Below are positions 49,589 through 58,268 of a DNA stretch of 64,000 nt, in pieces. The notes beneath the pieces were generated by a model that was not told the origin of the DNA, made no database searches, and saw nothing but the letters and a program-made list of their open reading frames with translations. The position numbers and the translations under genes are program-made. Where the stretch lies: positions 1 through 64,000 of the IMG/VR virus record IMGVR_UViG_3300034101_005796. One strand, given 5' to 3'. Position 1 is the first letter of the stretch; each line of letters begins with the position of its first letter. Source of the stretch: a virus.

Positions 49589-50194
49589 ATGACCCTCCCC
49601 TCCTACCCAGCCCGCCCCATCAACGGCGGGCCGTTGGAGCGGGCGCGCCCTAAATCGGGGCATTGGACTTACGAACCCAAGCTGAACGGCTGGCGCGCGT
49701 TAGTCCATGCCCCGACCGGGCGCATGTGGAACCGGCACGGCGAGAGGCTGTCTATCGAAGACTGCTTCAAGCCGGTGCTGGACACGCTCGCCAAAGCCGA
49801 CGTTCCCGAATGGCTCGACTGCGAAGCCTTGGAACGCCGCCTCAACCTCGGACGCGGCAGCCTCGTCGTATTCGACTACATCCCGTCCGGAACAGACCGG
49901 ATCACCCCTTACGAAAAGCGTAAAGCCAAACTGGAAGCCGCCATGAAAACCCTGCCCAACTGGCACCCATGGCAATTCGGCCCTCCGGTGCAATCTGCCC
50001 TCTACACCATCGAAGGCTACATCCCTGAAGTCATCGACGAACTCTACCTCAACCTAAAATTTGAAAACCAAGCCCTTGATGCCGACCTCTACGAAGGACT
50101 CGTCGCCAAGCGCACCAACTCACCCTACCCCGTCCAACAACGCTCGTCCTCCGAAGAAACCACCTTCTGGGTCAAGCACCGCTGGGCATTCTAA
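49589..50194 (+). CDS. ATP-dependent ligase-like nucleotidyltransferase
   Basis: 201 residues. Nucleotidyltransferase motifs in order: YEPKLNGWRAL (motif I, K-x-N-G where most DNA ligases have K-x-D-G), RHGERLS, EWLDCEALE (motif III), YEGLVAKR (motif IV) and TFWVKHRW (motif V). The lysine would be adenylated. It ends right after motif V, so there is no OB-fold domain. May seal nicks in phage DNA or act on RNA; the short form and Asn in motif I leave activity open. Confidence 0.78.
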   Translation: MTLPSYPARPINGGPLERARPKSGHWTYEPKLNGWRALVHAPTGRMWNRHGERLSIEDCFKPVLDTLAKADVPEWLDCEALERRLNLGRGSLVVFDYIPSGTDRITPYEKRKAKLEAAMKTLPNWHPWQFGPPVQSALYTIEGYIPEVIDELYLNLKFENQALDADLYEGLVAKRTNSPYPVQQRSSSEETTFWVKHRWAF

Positions 50195-50196
50195 CT

Positions 50197-50391
50197 ATGC
50201 AACAACAACACGAATGGTGGGTTTTCTCCACCGCATTAAGAGAAGGATGGCTCATGCTCTACTGCAATAAGACAGGGACTACAGGATCAGTGCGTGATCC
50301 GTCCAAAGAGGAATGGGCCAAAGCTTACGACGCACCTAGCACACCTTACCGGTGGCACGATGCATCCCGTGTCATCGTAGACAAACCATGA
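50197..50391 (+). CDS. Small hypothetical protein
   Basis: 64 residues, two bases after the ligase stop. Trp-rich (HEWWVFSTALREGWLMLYCN). Ends ATGATGA with the next gene. Unknown function. Confidence 0.58.
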   Translation: MQQQHEWWVFSTALREGWLMLYCNKTGTTGSVRDPSKEEWAKAYDAPSTPYRWHDASRVIVDKP

Positions 50392-50675
50392 TGACAGCCG
50401 CCGACCTCTCCTCTCTTGCCGACGATCTGGAAAAGCGCTGCGAGAATGTCGATCAACTCGACTTCCTCGTTTCACTGATCGCGTGGCTTTCAGACCAAAC
50501 AGCCGATGCGCGCTCTTGCACCCTGTTGCCGGAAACATTCAAGCTGCTATCCGACCACTTCTATGAGATGGCCGATAGCTTTGGCGCCGCCGACGAAGAA
50601 GAAGTCGCCGATGCGCTTCGCAACCTCCACGCCATCCTCGGCGCCAAGTATTGCAAGGCCGTGGGACGCGCATGA
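50388..50675 (+). CDS. Acidic helical hypothetical protein
   Basis: 95 residues from ATG 50388 (ATGATGA, so 50391 is equally possible). Helical and acidic (LADDLEKRCENVDQLDFLVS). Unknown function. Confidence 0.6.
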   Translation: MMTAADLSSLADDLEKRCENVDQLDFLVSLIAWLSDQTADARSCTLLPETFKLLSDHFYEMADSFGAADEEEVADALRNLHAILGAKYCKAVGRA

Positions 50676-50860
50676 ACATCCGACGCCCGAAGCCACCGCT
50701 TGAATTCGTTCCCGCACCACCACCCAAGGTGAACAAGGGCAAGGCCGTCTTCTACATGCTCTTCGGAGGATTCTGCATGCTGATCGACAACAGCGTGACC
50801 TTAGTTTTCTTCATCGGCCTGTATATTTTCGCCTATGGCCTGCGACTAAAACTCTCATGA
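50672..50860 (+). CDS. Small membrane protein
   Basis: 62 residues, ATGA-coupled on both sides. Proline-rich start, then two hydrophobic segments (AVFYMLFGGFCMLI and SVTLVFFIGLYIFAYGL). Unknown function; possibly superinfection exclusion. Confidence 0.6.
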   Translation: MNIRRPKPPLEFVPAPPPKVNKGKAVFYMLFGGFCMLIDNSVTLVFFIGLYIFAYGLRLKLS

Positions 50861-51606
50861 ACCAATCTCCTATGAAACCCATAACCATCCTGCCGACCAG
50901 CGATGCGTTACAGTGGCGCAAGAGCGTCACCGTGCCGTCTGGTCCCATCCTCGAAGCCATGACGTTTAGCTCCAAGGATCAAACCCGCTACGTCCTCCAA
51001 GGCGTCTACTTCGACAAAGACAGCATTGTCGCTACCGACGGACGCAAACTCTACCACCGCACCGGCCTCAAGCTGGAACCGGTGGCCGATAGCATCCTGC
51101 CCGCCGAACACGACGTTCGCGGCTTCCTCGGCGCCCACGATTACGTGCGCATCGAAACCAGCAAGGACAAGCGGCACTTCCGCCTCACCAATACCCTGGG
51201 CGAGAAAGTCGTCAAAGCCATCGAGGGGAACTTCCCCAACTACAAACAGGTGATGCCCGACATCAACACGTGCGTCTACCTGTCCTACGAGGCCGAAGCG
51301 CTACTCCGGGCGCTCAAGGCATTGCCCAAAACACCCAAAGGTGCCTCCGTGACGCTCACTGTCCGTAATGGACTGAGCGCAGTTTCCGCCGTGGCGCCGA
51401 ACGAAAAGGGTAAGGCCAAAACCTACACTGAGTCGTTCTTCGCTCGCGCCAACGGCGACCTCACCATCCTGCTCAACCGGGAGTGGTTCACCGCAGCCGT
51501 CAAACAGGGGTTCGACACCGCCTACCTCAAAGACGCCGAAAGTCCCATCTTGCTCGTCAAGGCGGAGACAAAGTATGTTCAAATGCCGATGAAGCAAGGA
51601 GCATGA
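50857..51606 (+). CDS. Sliding-clamp-like (DnaN-like) protein
   Basis: 249 residues. The clamp signature is present as RYVLQGVYFDKDSIVATDGR, KLYHRTG, later YVRIETSKDKRHFRLTNTLG and AIEGNFPNYKQVMPD, as in the beta-clamp domains. It is shorter than bacterial DnaN (about 370), so it holds roughly two of three domains. It should encircle DNA and hold the polymerase. No phage polymerase is seen here, so it may serve the host enzyme. Confidence 0.82.
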   Translation: MNQSPMKPITILPTSDALQWRKSVTVPSGPILEAMTFSSKDQTRYVLQGVYFDKDSIVATDGRKLYHRTGLKLEPVADSILPAEHDVRGFLGAHDYVRIETSKDKRHFRLTNTLGEKVVKAIEGNFPNYKQVMPDINTCVYLSYEAEALLRALKALPKTPKGASVTLTVRNGLSAVSAVAPNEKGKAKTYTESFFARANGDLTILLNREWFTAAVKQGFDTAYLKDAESPILLVKAETKYVQMPMKQGA

Positions 51607-51609
51607 TCC

Positions 51610-51819
51610 ATGACTGAAAAACAACAACAACGCTACCAAGAGCTGACCGACAACTTCATGCAAGGCTTCTCCAAGCACCGCGATGCTCTCCTCCGCATCA
51701 TCCAAAACCGTGAAGCGCGGCCTTCGGATACCGATCTCATCGTGTCCATGGCTCTGTATATGCACGGGGAGCTTGACCGCTGGGAGGCCCAACAAATAGA
51801 CAAGCTGCCGCCGCCATGA
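51610..51819 (+). CDS. Small helical hypothetical protein
   Basis: 69 residues, three bases after the clamp stop; ends ATGA with the next gene. Helical, Gln-rich. Unknown function. Confidence 0.6.
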   Translation: MTEKQQQRYQELTDNFMQGFSKHRDALLRIIQNREARPSDTDLIVSMALYMHGELDRWEAQQIDKLPPP

Positions 51820-52142
51820 CGTTGAACGCCTTTCTGGCCTTGAGACGCGGAAAGCTTACATCATCTGATAAGTCTGCTTGGCGATCCTTCGCCAATCGTA
51901 ATTATCACATTCAATGGTTCAGCGAGGGCGAGGAAGACGAGCTTGGTTTGTTCGTCGGCGGCGTGGAGATGCCGTTCAGAGTATGTGAAGAGGTGAAATT
52001 CAATAGCATTCCGCTGTGCATTCGCCACGGTTTTGAACCAACAGATATTCCAAGGGCTTGGAAAATACTGAGAATGGGATCCGCTCGTCACTGCATGTAT
52101 CGCTTGCAAGATGTAGATGGTGATGTGCATTGTGCCTTGTAA
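51816..52142 (+). CDS. Hypothetical protein, last gene of the plus block
   Basis: 108 residues, ATGA-coupled. Beta-rich (LGLFVGGVEMPFRVCEEVKF). Codon use is less GC-biased than that of neighbours. Ends ~60 bases before the block terminator. Unknown function. Confidence 0.6.
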   Translation: MTLNAFLALRRGKLTSSDKSAWRSFANRNYHIQWFSEGEEDELGLFVGGVEMPFRVCEEVKFNSIPLCIRHGFEPTDIPRAWKILRMGSARHCMYRLQDVDGDVHCAL

Positions 52143-52200
52143 GCATCAACGCCACTTTGGCTAACACGCGCGCGAGTGCGCGTGCTGTTGCCATAGCAGC

Positions 52201-52229
52201 CCCCGATCCGCAAGGGTCGGGGGTTTTTT
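52201..52229 (+). terminator. Terminator closing the plus-strand block
   Basis: Stem CCCCGATCC-gcaa-GGGTCGGGG (GNRA-type loop), then TTTTTT. A CACGCGC / GCGCGTG hairpin lies just before it. Two GGTTATCCGCT repeats (52249, 52277) fill the gap to the terminase stop. Confidence 0.93.
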
Positions 52230-52290
52230 GCTTTTATGCCATTTTGCTGGTTATCCGCTTTTTTTACACTGCTCTGGGTTATCCGCTACC

Positions 52291-54102
52291 TCACACGGCC
52301 TGCAGCTTCAGCGCGCCCTGTGCGTTGGCATACTTCTCGTGATCTTCTACGATCACCCCTGCACAAAGCGCATCCACCACCTGCATGGCCTCGCAGTCGA
52401 GCAAGTGGTTGTCTTTCCGCACCTGCTTCCAAATCACCTGATACCGGCCGGTGCGCGGATTCTGCTTCATGATCTTGATCTCTGCATTCAAATGCTTCGT
52501 GTATTCCTGGGGGATGTCGCCGTGCACATGCCACCTCCTCGGCTCGGCATGACGCATGACCGCCAGAATGTCCTTCACGGGGTCATTAGCCCAATAGACA
52601 TACCGCGCGCGATTGTTGCGCTCGCTCTGCTGGACCGTGCCGAGAAATGGATCGCGCCACTGGACCGGCGAAACCAACCGTTGCACCCTGTTCCCATTGG
52701 GTAAACTGTGGACAAATCCCTGCTTGCTGCTGCCCCACGCCCCGCGCCAATCACGATCCGTAATCCATTTGCACACGAGATTCGTCTGATCCGCACAGTC
52801 GATCATGACCAGATTCGGATTCACCTCATACTTCGTCTGCAACTGGTCGCACTCCTCAATCGTTTCCACGTAGCCCGCATACAAGAGCCAGCTCTCGCCG
52901 GTCTTGCTCCACGAACGGACAACCACCCAGAAACCCGGACGCTGCACGTCGATGGTCATCAGGGCCACCCGATCGCGCTGCATGTCGGCGGGCACGTAAG
53001 CCTCCGTTGGCACCGGATCTTCATCGTAGGCATTCTCGCCATCCCAAGGTTCGGCCAGCGTCGAGTTCACAAAGTTCTGGCGACCATCCAAGGTCGCCTT
53101 GCTCTGCAGCCACCGCACCGCCAAATTCCCCCACCTCGTCTGCTTCCATGGCGCGTAAAGCGCGCTCAAATGGTAACTGCGGCGACTTTTCTCGGCCTGC
53201 GGATTACTCGCGCGCCACTCACCTCCTAAAAGCATCCCTGGCTTATAGACATCCGTGATCTTCTGCTCGCACTCTTGGCACACGTAGTGCGTGTTGCGGC
53301 GCACTTTCTCCATATCCCAATCGCCTCCAGTTTTGGCCTCCTCCGGCTCTTTGTCCCACCATCTCACCTGCTTCCACTGCAACCGGATCATGGCTTTGCA
53401 GTGCGGGCACGGCACCCAGTAATACCTCGCATCCCCCTTGATAAACTCCTGCCAAATTTCCCCGTAGAAAATCGTCGGGGTCGAGGTCTTGACCCTTTTG
53501 GGAAACGTAAACGACTTCGTGCGCTCCTCGGCGTTTTTAAGGGCACCGGCCTCCCTGTCGTTGCGCAGACCAAATTTATCGCACTCGTCCATCAGAACGC
53601 AGCCGCAAGGACGGGAAGAAATCTGGCTGGCCGAGTTCGAACCCACGAAAAATAAGGCCGAGCGGGCAAATCTCTGCTCACGCGTCGTCCACAGGATCCG
53701 GTTGCTCGGCTTCAGATCCGCCAAAGGACGGCAATCATCCACCCACGGCATCCACCGGTTCCTCGAAAAGCTGCCTCCCAGCTCCTTGTCGGGCATCACC
53801 CAAAGCGTGTCGCGCGGATCGTTCACCAACAACCAACTCGTCCCCGCCATCACAATGGTTGTCTTGGCCACCTGTGCCGCGAAACACAGCGTCAAATCCT
53901 CGATCTGCTTGTCCTTGAACCCCTCCAACGGCTCGCGCGCATACGGCGTCAGCGTTGTCGAGTAGGCCCCTTCGTTGTCTCCCCGCACATAGCAATTCCG
54001 CTCCGCCCACTTCCATACCGGCTCATCCGGCGCCGGAGCCAGCGTGTCACGGCAAAACTGCTCCAGCCGGTCAATCGACTCGTTATGCCAGGACCTGCTC
54101 AT
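52291..54102 (-). CDS. Terminase large subunit (GpA family)
   Basis: 603 residues from ATG 54102; an in-frame start at 54120 lies further inside TerS. GpA-type features: an ATPase half with FAAQVAKTTIVMAGTSWLL (degenerate Walker A) and CVLMDECDK (Walker B), a zinc ribbon CPHC ... CQEC near residues 238-285, and a nuclease half with LMTIDVQRPGFWVVVRSWS and MIDCADQ. It pumps DNA into the head and cuts the concatemer. Unusual: it is far from the portal and transcribed towards the early block. Overlaps TerS by 20 bases. Confidence 0.92.
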   Translation of the reverse strand: MSRSWHNESIDRLEQFCRDTLAPAPDEPVWKWAERNCYVRGDNEGAYSTTLTPYAREPLEGFKDKQIEDLTLCFAAQVAKTTIVMAGTSWLLVNDPRDTLWVMPDKELGGSFSRNRWMPWVDDCRPLADLKPSNRILWTTREQRFARSALFFVGSNSASQISSRPCGCVLMDECDKFGLRNDREAGALKNAEERTKSFTFPKRVKTSTPTIFYGEIWQEFIKGDARYYWVPCPHCKAMIRLQWKQVRWWDKEPEEAKTGGDWDMEKVRRNTHYVCQECEQKITDVYKPGMLLGGEWRASNPQAEKSRRSYHLSALYAPWKQTRWGNLAVRWLQSKATLDGRQNFVNSTLAEPWDGENAYDEDPVPTEAYVPADMQRDRVALMTIDVQRPGFWVVVRSWSKTGESWLLYAGYVETIEECDQLQTKYEVNPNLVMIDCADQTNLVCKWITDRDWRGAWGSSKQGFVHSLPNGNRVQRLVSPVQWRDPFLGTVQQSERNNRARYVYWANDPVKDILAVMRHAEPRRWHVHGDIPQEYTKHLNAEIKIMKQNPRTGRYQVIWKQVRKDNHLLDCEAMQVVDALCAGVIVEDHEKYANAQGALKLQAV

Positions 54103-54724
54103 AAACCTTCTGCCCGTCACTAATCGCCCGCTCGATGTCCTGCCGGATGATCTCCGCCGCCGTCACATCATCGGCCGGAGCAACCTTGGGCGCGATCACC
54201 GCCGGTAGACCACGCAAACGCGCCAGCAGCGCCCCCCAGCCCTTCCCAAACATCTCGCGCGCCACATCAAAGGGAATCAGCACCCGCGCCTTCTCCTTGA
54301 TCTCCAAGACCATCTTCTCCGAAGCCATGCGGCCTTCTTTGGCTTTGTTGTAGGTCTGGATCAAAAGTGGCAGCTTCTCCACCGCATCCGCCGCAATCGC
54401 GCTCTCCACAAGATACTTGGCCTGCTCCTCGATCTCGATGGACGCCTTCAACGAAGCCTCCATCTGCGTCAGACTCCGCCGCCGTGGCCTCCGAGGCGTG
54501 TGCACAGCCTCAGAAGGAATGCTTGCTTCCCCTTCAGACCGTTTGCTTCGAAAACCCACGCCACCCCTCGCGTTCGCCAACCTCCACTCCCGCGCCGCCT
54601 CCAAGCTATCCACCGGGCAACCTTTCTGATTCTTCATCCTCGAAACGTAAGCCACACTGGTCCCCCAATCGGCCGCAATCTCTGCCAAAGTGACCCTTCC
54701 CCCCTCTGTAGACTCCTTCTCCAT
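54083..54724 (-). CDS. Terminase small subunit (Nu1-like)
   Basis: 213 residues. An N-terminal helix-turn-helix (TLAEIAADWGTSVAYVSRMK) like the Nu1 DNA-binding domain, a Lys/Arg/Ser linker, then a long helical part. It should bind the packaging site and recruit the large subunit, with which it overlaps. Start ATG 54724. Confidence 0.82.
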   Translation of the reverse strand: MEKESTEGGRVTLAEIAADWGTSVAYVSRMKNQKGCPVDSLEAAREWRLANARGGVGFRSKRSEGEASIPSEAVHTPRRPRRRSLTQMEASLKASIEIEEQAKYLVESAIAADAVEKLPLLIQTYNKAKEGRMASEKMVLEIKEKARVLIPFDVAREMFGKGWGALLARLRGLPAVIAPKVAPADDVTAAEIIRQDIERAISDGQKVYEQVLA

Positions 54725-54725
54725 A

Positions 54726-55028
54726 ACCGCCCCATCCCGCTCCTCAACTTAACTTGTCAACCAGTTCACTGGTCACAGGTTAATGTAAGGGTCGCTTCGC
54801 TGAAACCTGACGCTTTTGCAGGTTAATAGATTCCTTTACCATGGTGGTGGGCAAAATTACTTACCCTTCTTAGGCAAAGCTCATAAGTCCCCCCATATAC
54901 TACTTCACTCCTTGTTTTCAGAAAACATACAGGAAAAGCCTAAGTAAGTTAAGGATACGAGATTGCATTGTATCGTATTCTTGAAGCAAGATAGCTAAAG
55001 AGGATCGCAAGGAGAAGCGCAAGGAGCG
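54726..55028 (-). promoter_or_regulatory. AT-rich control region upstream of terminase; possible cos
   Basis: No convincing gene in 303 bases. Inverted repeats: ACCAGT-tc-ACTGGT (~54757), GTTTTC-a-GAAAAC (54914-54926) and ATACGA / TCGTAT around 54955-54982. Two or three very short frames with start signals (e.g. MFSENKE) are probably not real. Lambda keeps cos just upstream of its terminase, so this is the best place for a packaging site and the terminase promoter. Inference. Confidence 0.4.
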
Positions 55029-56378
55029 CTAATTAGTTCGTAAGCGAACGCCCCGAAGCCAGTATTGAGGCTGCCTATTTCGGTGCTGAACTACTCTGAT
55101 CTGTGGGTTGCGCTCATAGAGAGCGCGAAAGAAATACTCCCTAGTGCGATGGGCAAACTGATGAGCGTCCAAAAACTCAGAAAAAGCCTCCATAACTGCA
55201 TCTTTGCTTTCCTCATGATCACCGTCGAAATCAAGGCTTTCAGAGACGAAACACTGGACAGGATCGTTGGAAAGCTGGAATCTGCGAATGGCGTTATTGC
55301 TCTCCTCTCCGCCATAAGGCGCCGAAACTCCCTCCAGAATGGCGCGCAGGCCCTCAACAGCCCAGTAGAGGATGTAGTCCTTCTGGGCAACCAGCTTGTC
55401 CTTGAGGGTTCGATCTATTGCCTCCGGCTTCTTACCAAAGGCCAAGAAGCGCGCGCGGCGCAGTTCTGCGTCTGTGCCGTGCTTGAATCGAGGCATGACG
55501 TTTGAGAGGAACAGATGCTTACACGTGCTATTCATCGTGAACGGCTTTCCGTAAATGCTGCGCGCTACAATGCTTTCACCTGAGATAAGCTGTTTGAATG
55601 TTCCCGACTCATCGACTTCTACGGTGTCCAATTCAGTCCCGAGATTAACCATGGCCCTTTCCAGAGTCGGAAGTGAATAAGAGCCAGGGCCGGAGCTGCA
55701 TATCTGCGACAAAGAGAGCTTTCGCACCAGCACATCGTCGTCGAATGCAGAGACTATGGCCTCTGCCAGAGTGCTCTTACCCGTGCCACCCGGCCCGTAG
55801 CAAATGAGGAACACCTCATGCTGCTTGCAGTCTGGGAAGAGACAATAGCCAGCAAACCACTGCAAGAGCGACTTGTCCTTGACGTTGTGAAGAGTCGCGT
55901 TGAGGGCTTCCTCAAAAATTGGTGATTCCGCATTTGCGTGATAATTCGAGGGCAGACAACCCGTGAAGAGATAGCTGGGATCGTGAGGAAGCACTTCGAC
56001 CCCCTCAGGGGAAACACGCAACACCCCATTATTTACGTTCACAAGCACCTTGCCGTCGTCGTCAAAGATGATAGCTCCGCGCAACTTTTCATTCTTCACC
56101 TGCCGTGCTGCTTCAACGGCATTTAGCACGTTGGCGGCCAACCTCGCACTTCGATGTGCGAGCGGCAAAATATCGTAGACCGTGCTGACATACTGCTTGC
56201 GGCGAGAGGGGCGCCAGGCCTTACCGTCATACTCAAACCAATCGTCTTCATACACCATGATCGGTGGGATCTTGAGCATGAGACTCTGATAAATCTGATG
56301 CTCATCAAATCGGTCCTTACCGGCACCCGTGATCTGGATTAGCGGATTCTCGCCGCGCGGCTTTATTTTGTTTGCCAT
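55029..56378 (-). CDS. SF3 helicase (P4-alpha/D5-like C-terminal primase-helicase)
   Basis: 449 residues from ATG 56378 behind AAGGAGG. Walker A YGPGGTGKSTL near residue 195, then a Walker B-like AMVNLGTELDT and a sensor-type HLFLSNVMPRF, as in phage/plasmid SF3 helicases (DUF5906 type). The N-terminal part is the usual D5_N-like region. It should unwind the phage origin. Overlaps the primase gene by 16 bases. Codon use is less GC-rich than the structural block. Confidence 0.87.
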   Translation of the reverse strand: MANKIKPRGENPLIQITGAGKDRFDEHQIYQSLMLKIPPIMVYEDDWFEYDGKAWRPSRRKQYVSTVYDILPLAHRSARLAANVLNAVEAARQVKNEKLRGAIIFDDDGKVLVNVNNGVLRVSPEGVEVLPHDPSYLFTGCLPSNYHANAESPIFEEALNATLHNVKDKSLLQWFAGYCLFPDCKQHEVFLICYGPGGTGKSTLAEAIVSAFDDDVLVRKLSLSQICSSGPGSYSLPTLERAMVNLGTELDTVEVDESGTFKQLISGESIVARSIYGKPFTMNSTCKHLFLSNVMPRFKHGTDAELRRARFLAFGKKPEAIDRTLKDKLVAQKDYILYWAVEGLRAILEGVSAPYGGEESNNAIRRFQLSNDPVQCFVSESLDFDGDHEESKDAVMEAFSEFLDAHQFAHRTREYFFRALYERNPQIRVVQHRNRQPQYWLRGVRLRTN

Positions 56379-57427
56379 TTTCGCCTCCTTGCTTTTTGGC
56401 CATTGAGATAATGGTGCCGCAAAAATTCACGTAAATCCGTTGAAGTGATGCCCCAATCATGTTTCATCCAATCGTTGAAATCTTTCACTCCGTCTGATCC
56501 CACTTTGAAACAGAAGAAGTGGATCGCGCGGCAGCGCAGAGCCAATGCACCGCTCAACGAATCCGAGCGCTGCCACGCCAATCCGGCTTCATCTGCATCG
56601 GCAAAAATGAATGCCTGCGTCTCAGGGGACCACTCATAGTCCAGAATACGACGCCACGCCGTAGCCCCTCGTATACCAACAATCGCCACACCTTTAAGCG
56701 GTGTCTTGAAGGCGGCGACAGCATCATAAAACGCAATAGCATCCCACTGCCCCTCCAAAACAACCAATGCGTGACAGTGAATGATGTCACCGATGACAAA
56801 TGGCCACGAACCAATCCCCTGCGGCTCGAAACGATACCGCCCCTTGAGCTTCGGAGTATGGACATGATAACCCGCAAGAAAGCGGCCTGTGGTTCCGCTA
56901 TTTGGTATTTCTACGGCGAAAGCCTCGCACCTCTTCCCACGATAAACCGGCAAGCCCATCAATCCGCGCTCGGCCATATCACAAATAGTGGCGGATTCGA
57001 AACCACGCCATTCGGCAATTCGCTTTTGCTCCGCCTCGGAATTACGCAAACACTTCACGCCTTCCTCCCATAGCGACAACCCCTCTCCCGTGAGTGGCAC
57101 GACCTCAGTTTCATCTTGCGGCAGCGGACGCTTCTCCGGCTCAAGCCACACAATTCCCTCGGATGAGCACAGCGACTTTTTTGCATCCGCGAGCGACACA
57201 TTCCGCGTCCTCATCCAATAGTCAAAAACATCCCCTGCGGCATCACACCCAAAGCACTTGAAACGATCACCAGCGTGACTTGCGGTGATATAGAAGGAAG
57301 GCGTGCGTTCGCTGTGAAATGGGCACAAAGCCGCAAACCTTGATCCCCCGGATCGACGTATCTTGACGCCATCACGGGTGAGAATGTCTCGGAGTGAGAC
57401 CCTGCGTTTAAGCTCGGATAATTCCAT
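56363..57427 (-). CDS. DNA primase (CHC2 zinc finger + TOPRIM)
   Basis: 354 residues. The CHC2 zinc finger is visible as CPFHSERTPSFYI ... FKCFGC, the TOPRIM domain as LVVLEGQWDAI (Glu) and FIFADADEAG (DxD). It lacks the DnaB-binding C-terminus of DnaG. With the SF3 helicase downstream it forms the phage replication initiation pair. Confidence 0.9.
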   Translation of the reverse strand: MELSELKRRVSLRDILTRDGVKIRRSGGSRFAALCPFHSERTPSFYITASHAGDRFKCFGCDAAGDVFDYWMRTRNVSLADAKKSLCSSEGIVWLEPEKRPLPQDETEVVPLTGEGLSLWEEGVKCLRNSEAEQKRIAEWRGFESATICDMAERGLMGLPVYRGKRCEAFAVEIPNSGTTGRFLAGYHVHTPKLKGRYRFEPQGIGSWPFVIGDIIHCHALVVLEGQWDAIAFYDAVAAFKTPLKGVAIVGIRGATAWRRILDYEWSPETQAFIFADADEAGLAWQRSDSLSGALALRCRAIHFFCFKVGSDGVKDFNDWMKHDWGITSTDLREFLRHHYLNGQKARRRKWQTK

Positions 57428-57448
57428 TCTTGTGGGGACAGATTGTTG

Positions 57449-58060
57449 TTAGTGGAAGACTTCCATATTTCTTGTTTGCACGATTCTTGAGGCCATCAGA
57501 CCGGCCTCGTAACCCTTGCGCGCCGCCAGCGCCGCATCATGGGCGCAACGCGTCGCGATCATGGGGACTATGTCATCTCCCAGCCACGACAACTCCTCGG
57601 GCACCACTTCGTCCTGCCGCGCCCTCCAGCACACCAATTCCCGCATTGTCATGGCCGCCAGTTGCGACCTCATGGCCTGAGCCTCCTCAAAAGATCCGCA
57701 GCGAACGCGCCACCGCATTTTACCCTTTGCTACGCGCACATTGTATTTGCCGCGCGCTGAATCAAACCAGATGCCGCTACGTGAATAGCAACCCTCCACC
57801 AGATTGCGGCGGCGGCAATCGGTTTTATCCCCATTCGCAAAGACCACTCGCCCGCAAGCCTTGGGCCACAAGAGCGTGGTCAGCATCACCTTCTCGGAAG
57901 CGCAATAAATTCCCCGTGCGATGTTCCAATACCAGCGCCGCGATGCGACCAACTCTGCATCAGCCGCATCCACCCGCCCCACCATCGCGCACCGGCCCCG
58001 CAGCGGAAATTCCGCCACGCCGCCCACCTTGTAATCTATAGCCGTGAGTTCAGCGGGCAT
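57449..58060 (-). CDS. Degenerate HNH protein with AP2-like DNA-binding domain
   Basis: 203 residues from ATG 58060; the longer frame above is not used. An HNH-type segment reads LVASRRWYWNIARGIYC ... FANGDKTDCRRRNLVEG, but the first catalytic His is absent (VMLTTLLWP), so cutting activity is doubtful. An AP2-like stretch (GIWFDSARGKYNVRVAKGKM) follows. Phage AP2-HNH proteins are usually homing endonucleases; this may be a remnant reused as a DNA-binding protein. Confidence 0.72.
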   Translation of the reverse strand: MPAELTAIDYKVGGVAEFPLRGRCAMVGRVDAADAELVASRRWYWNIARGIYCASEKVMLTTLLWPKACGRVVFANGDKTDCRRRNLVEGCYSRSGIWFDSARGKYNVRVAKGKMRWRVRCGSFEEAQAMRSQLAAMTMRELVCWRARQDEVVPEELSWLGDDIVPMIATRCAHDAALAARKGYEAGLMASRIVQTRNMEVFH

Positions 58061-58268
58061 TGAGCACCCCATCCATGTCAGCGCGCGCCTCATCAAAGAC
58101 CCGCGCCAATTCATTGGCAGCTGCCGTCCGTCCCGCTTGCACGACCCGCTCGGCATCATCTGCGCTCAACTCATCCACAAGCAAAGCGCCCATCTCGGCA
58201 AATACCTGCCTTACGCGCCGCACGGCCTCCAACCGCTTCGACGCGCGCACGATCTCCTGCTCGCTCAT
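58050..58268 (-). CDS. Small helical hypothetical protein
   Basis: 72 residues, ATGA-coupled upstream. All helical and charged (SKRLEAVRRVRQVFAEMGAL). Unknown function. Confidence 0.62.
   Translation of the reverse strand: MSEQEIVRASKRLEAVRRVRQVFAEMGALLVDELSADDAERVVQAGRTAAANELARVFDEARADMDGVLNAR

Noticed and set aside
48860-49663. 267-codon minus-strand frame opposite the gene at 48923
   Set aside because: Gly/Phe/Asp shadow composition with no ribosome-binding site; the plus frame is coupled to its neighbours.
54726-55028. Short frames with start signals (7 to 20 codons) upstream of TerS
   Set aside because: Too short to judge and not coupled to the downstream gene; kept only as part of the control region.
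57449-58159. Active homing endonuclease
   Set aside because: The HNH-like region lacks the first catalytic histidine, so only a degenerate HNH/AP2 protein is called.
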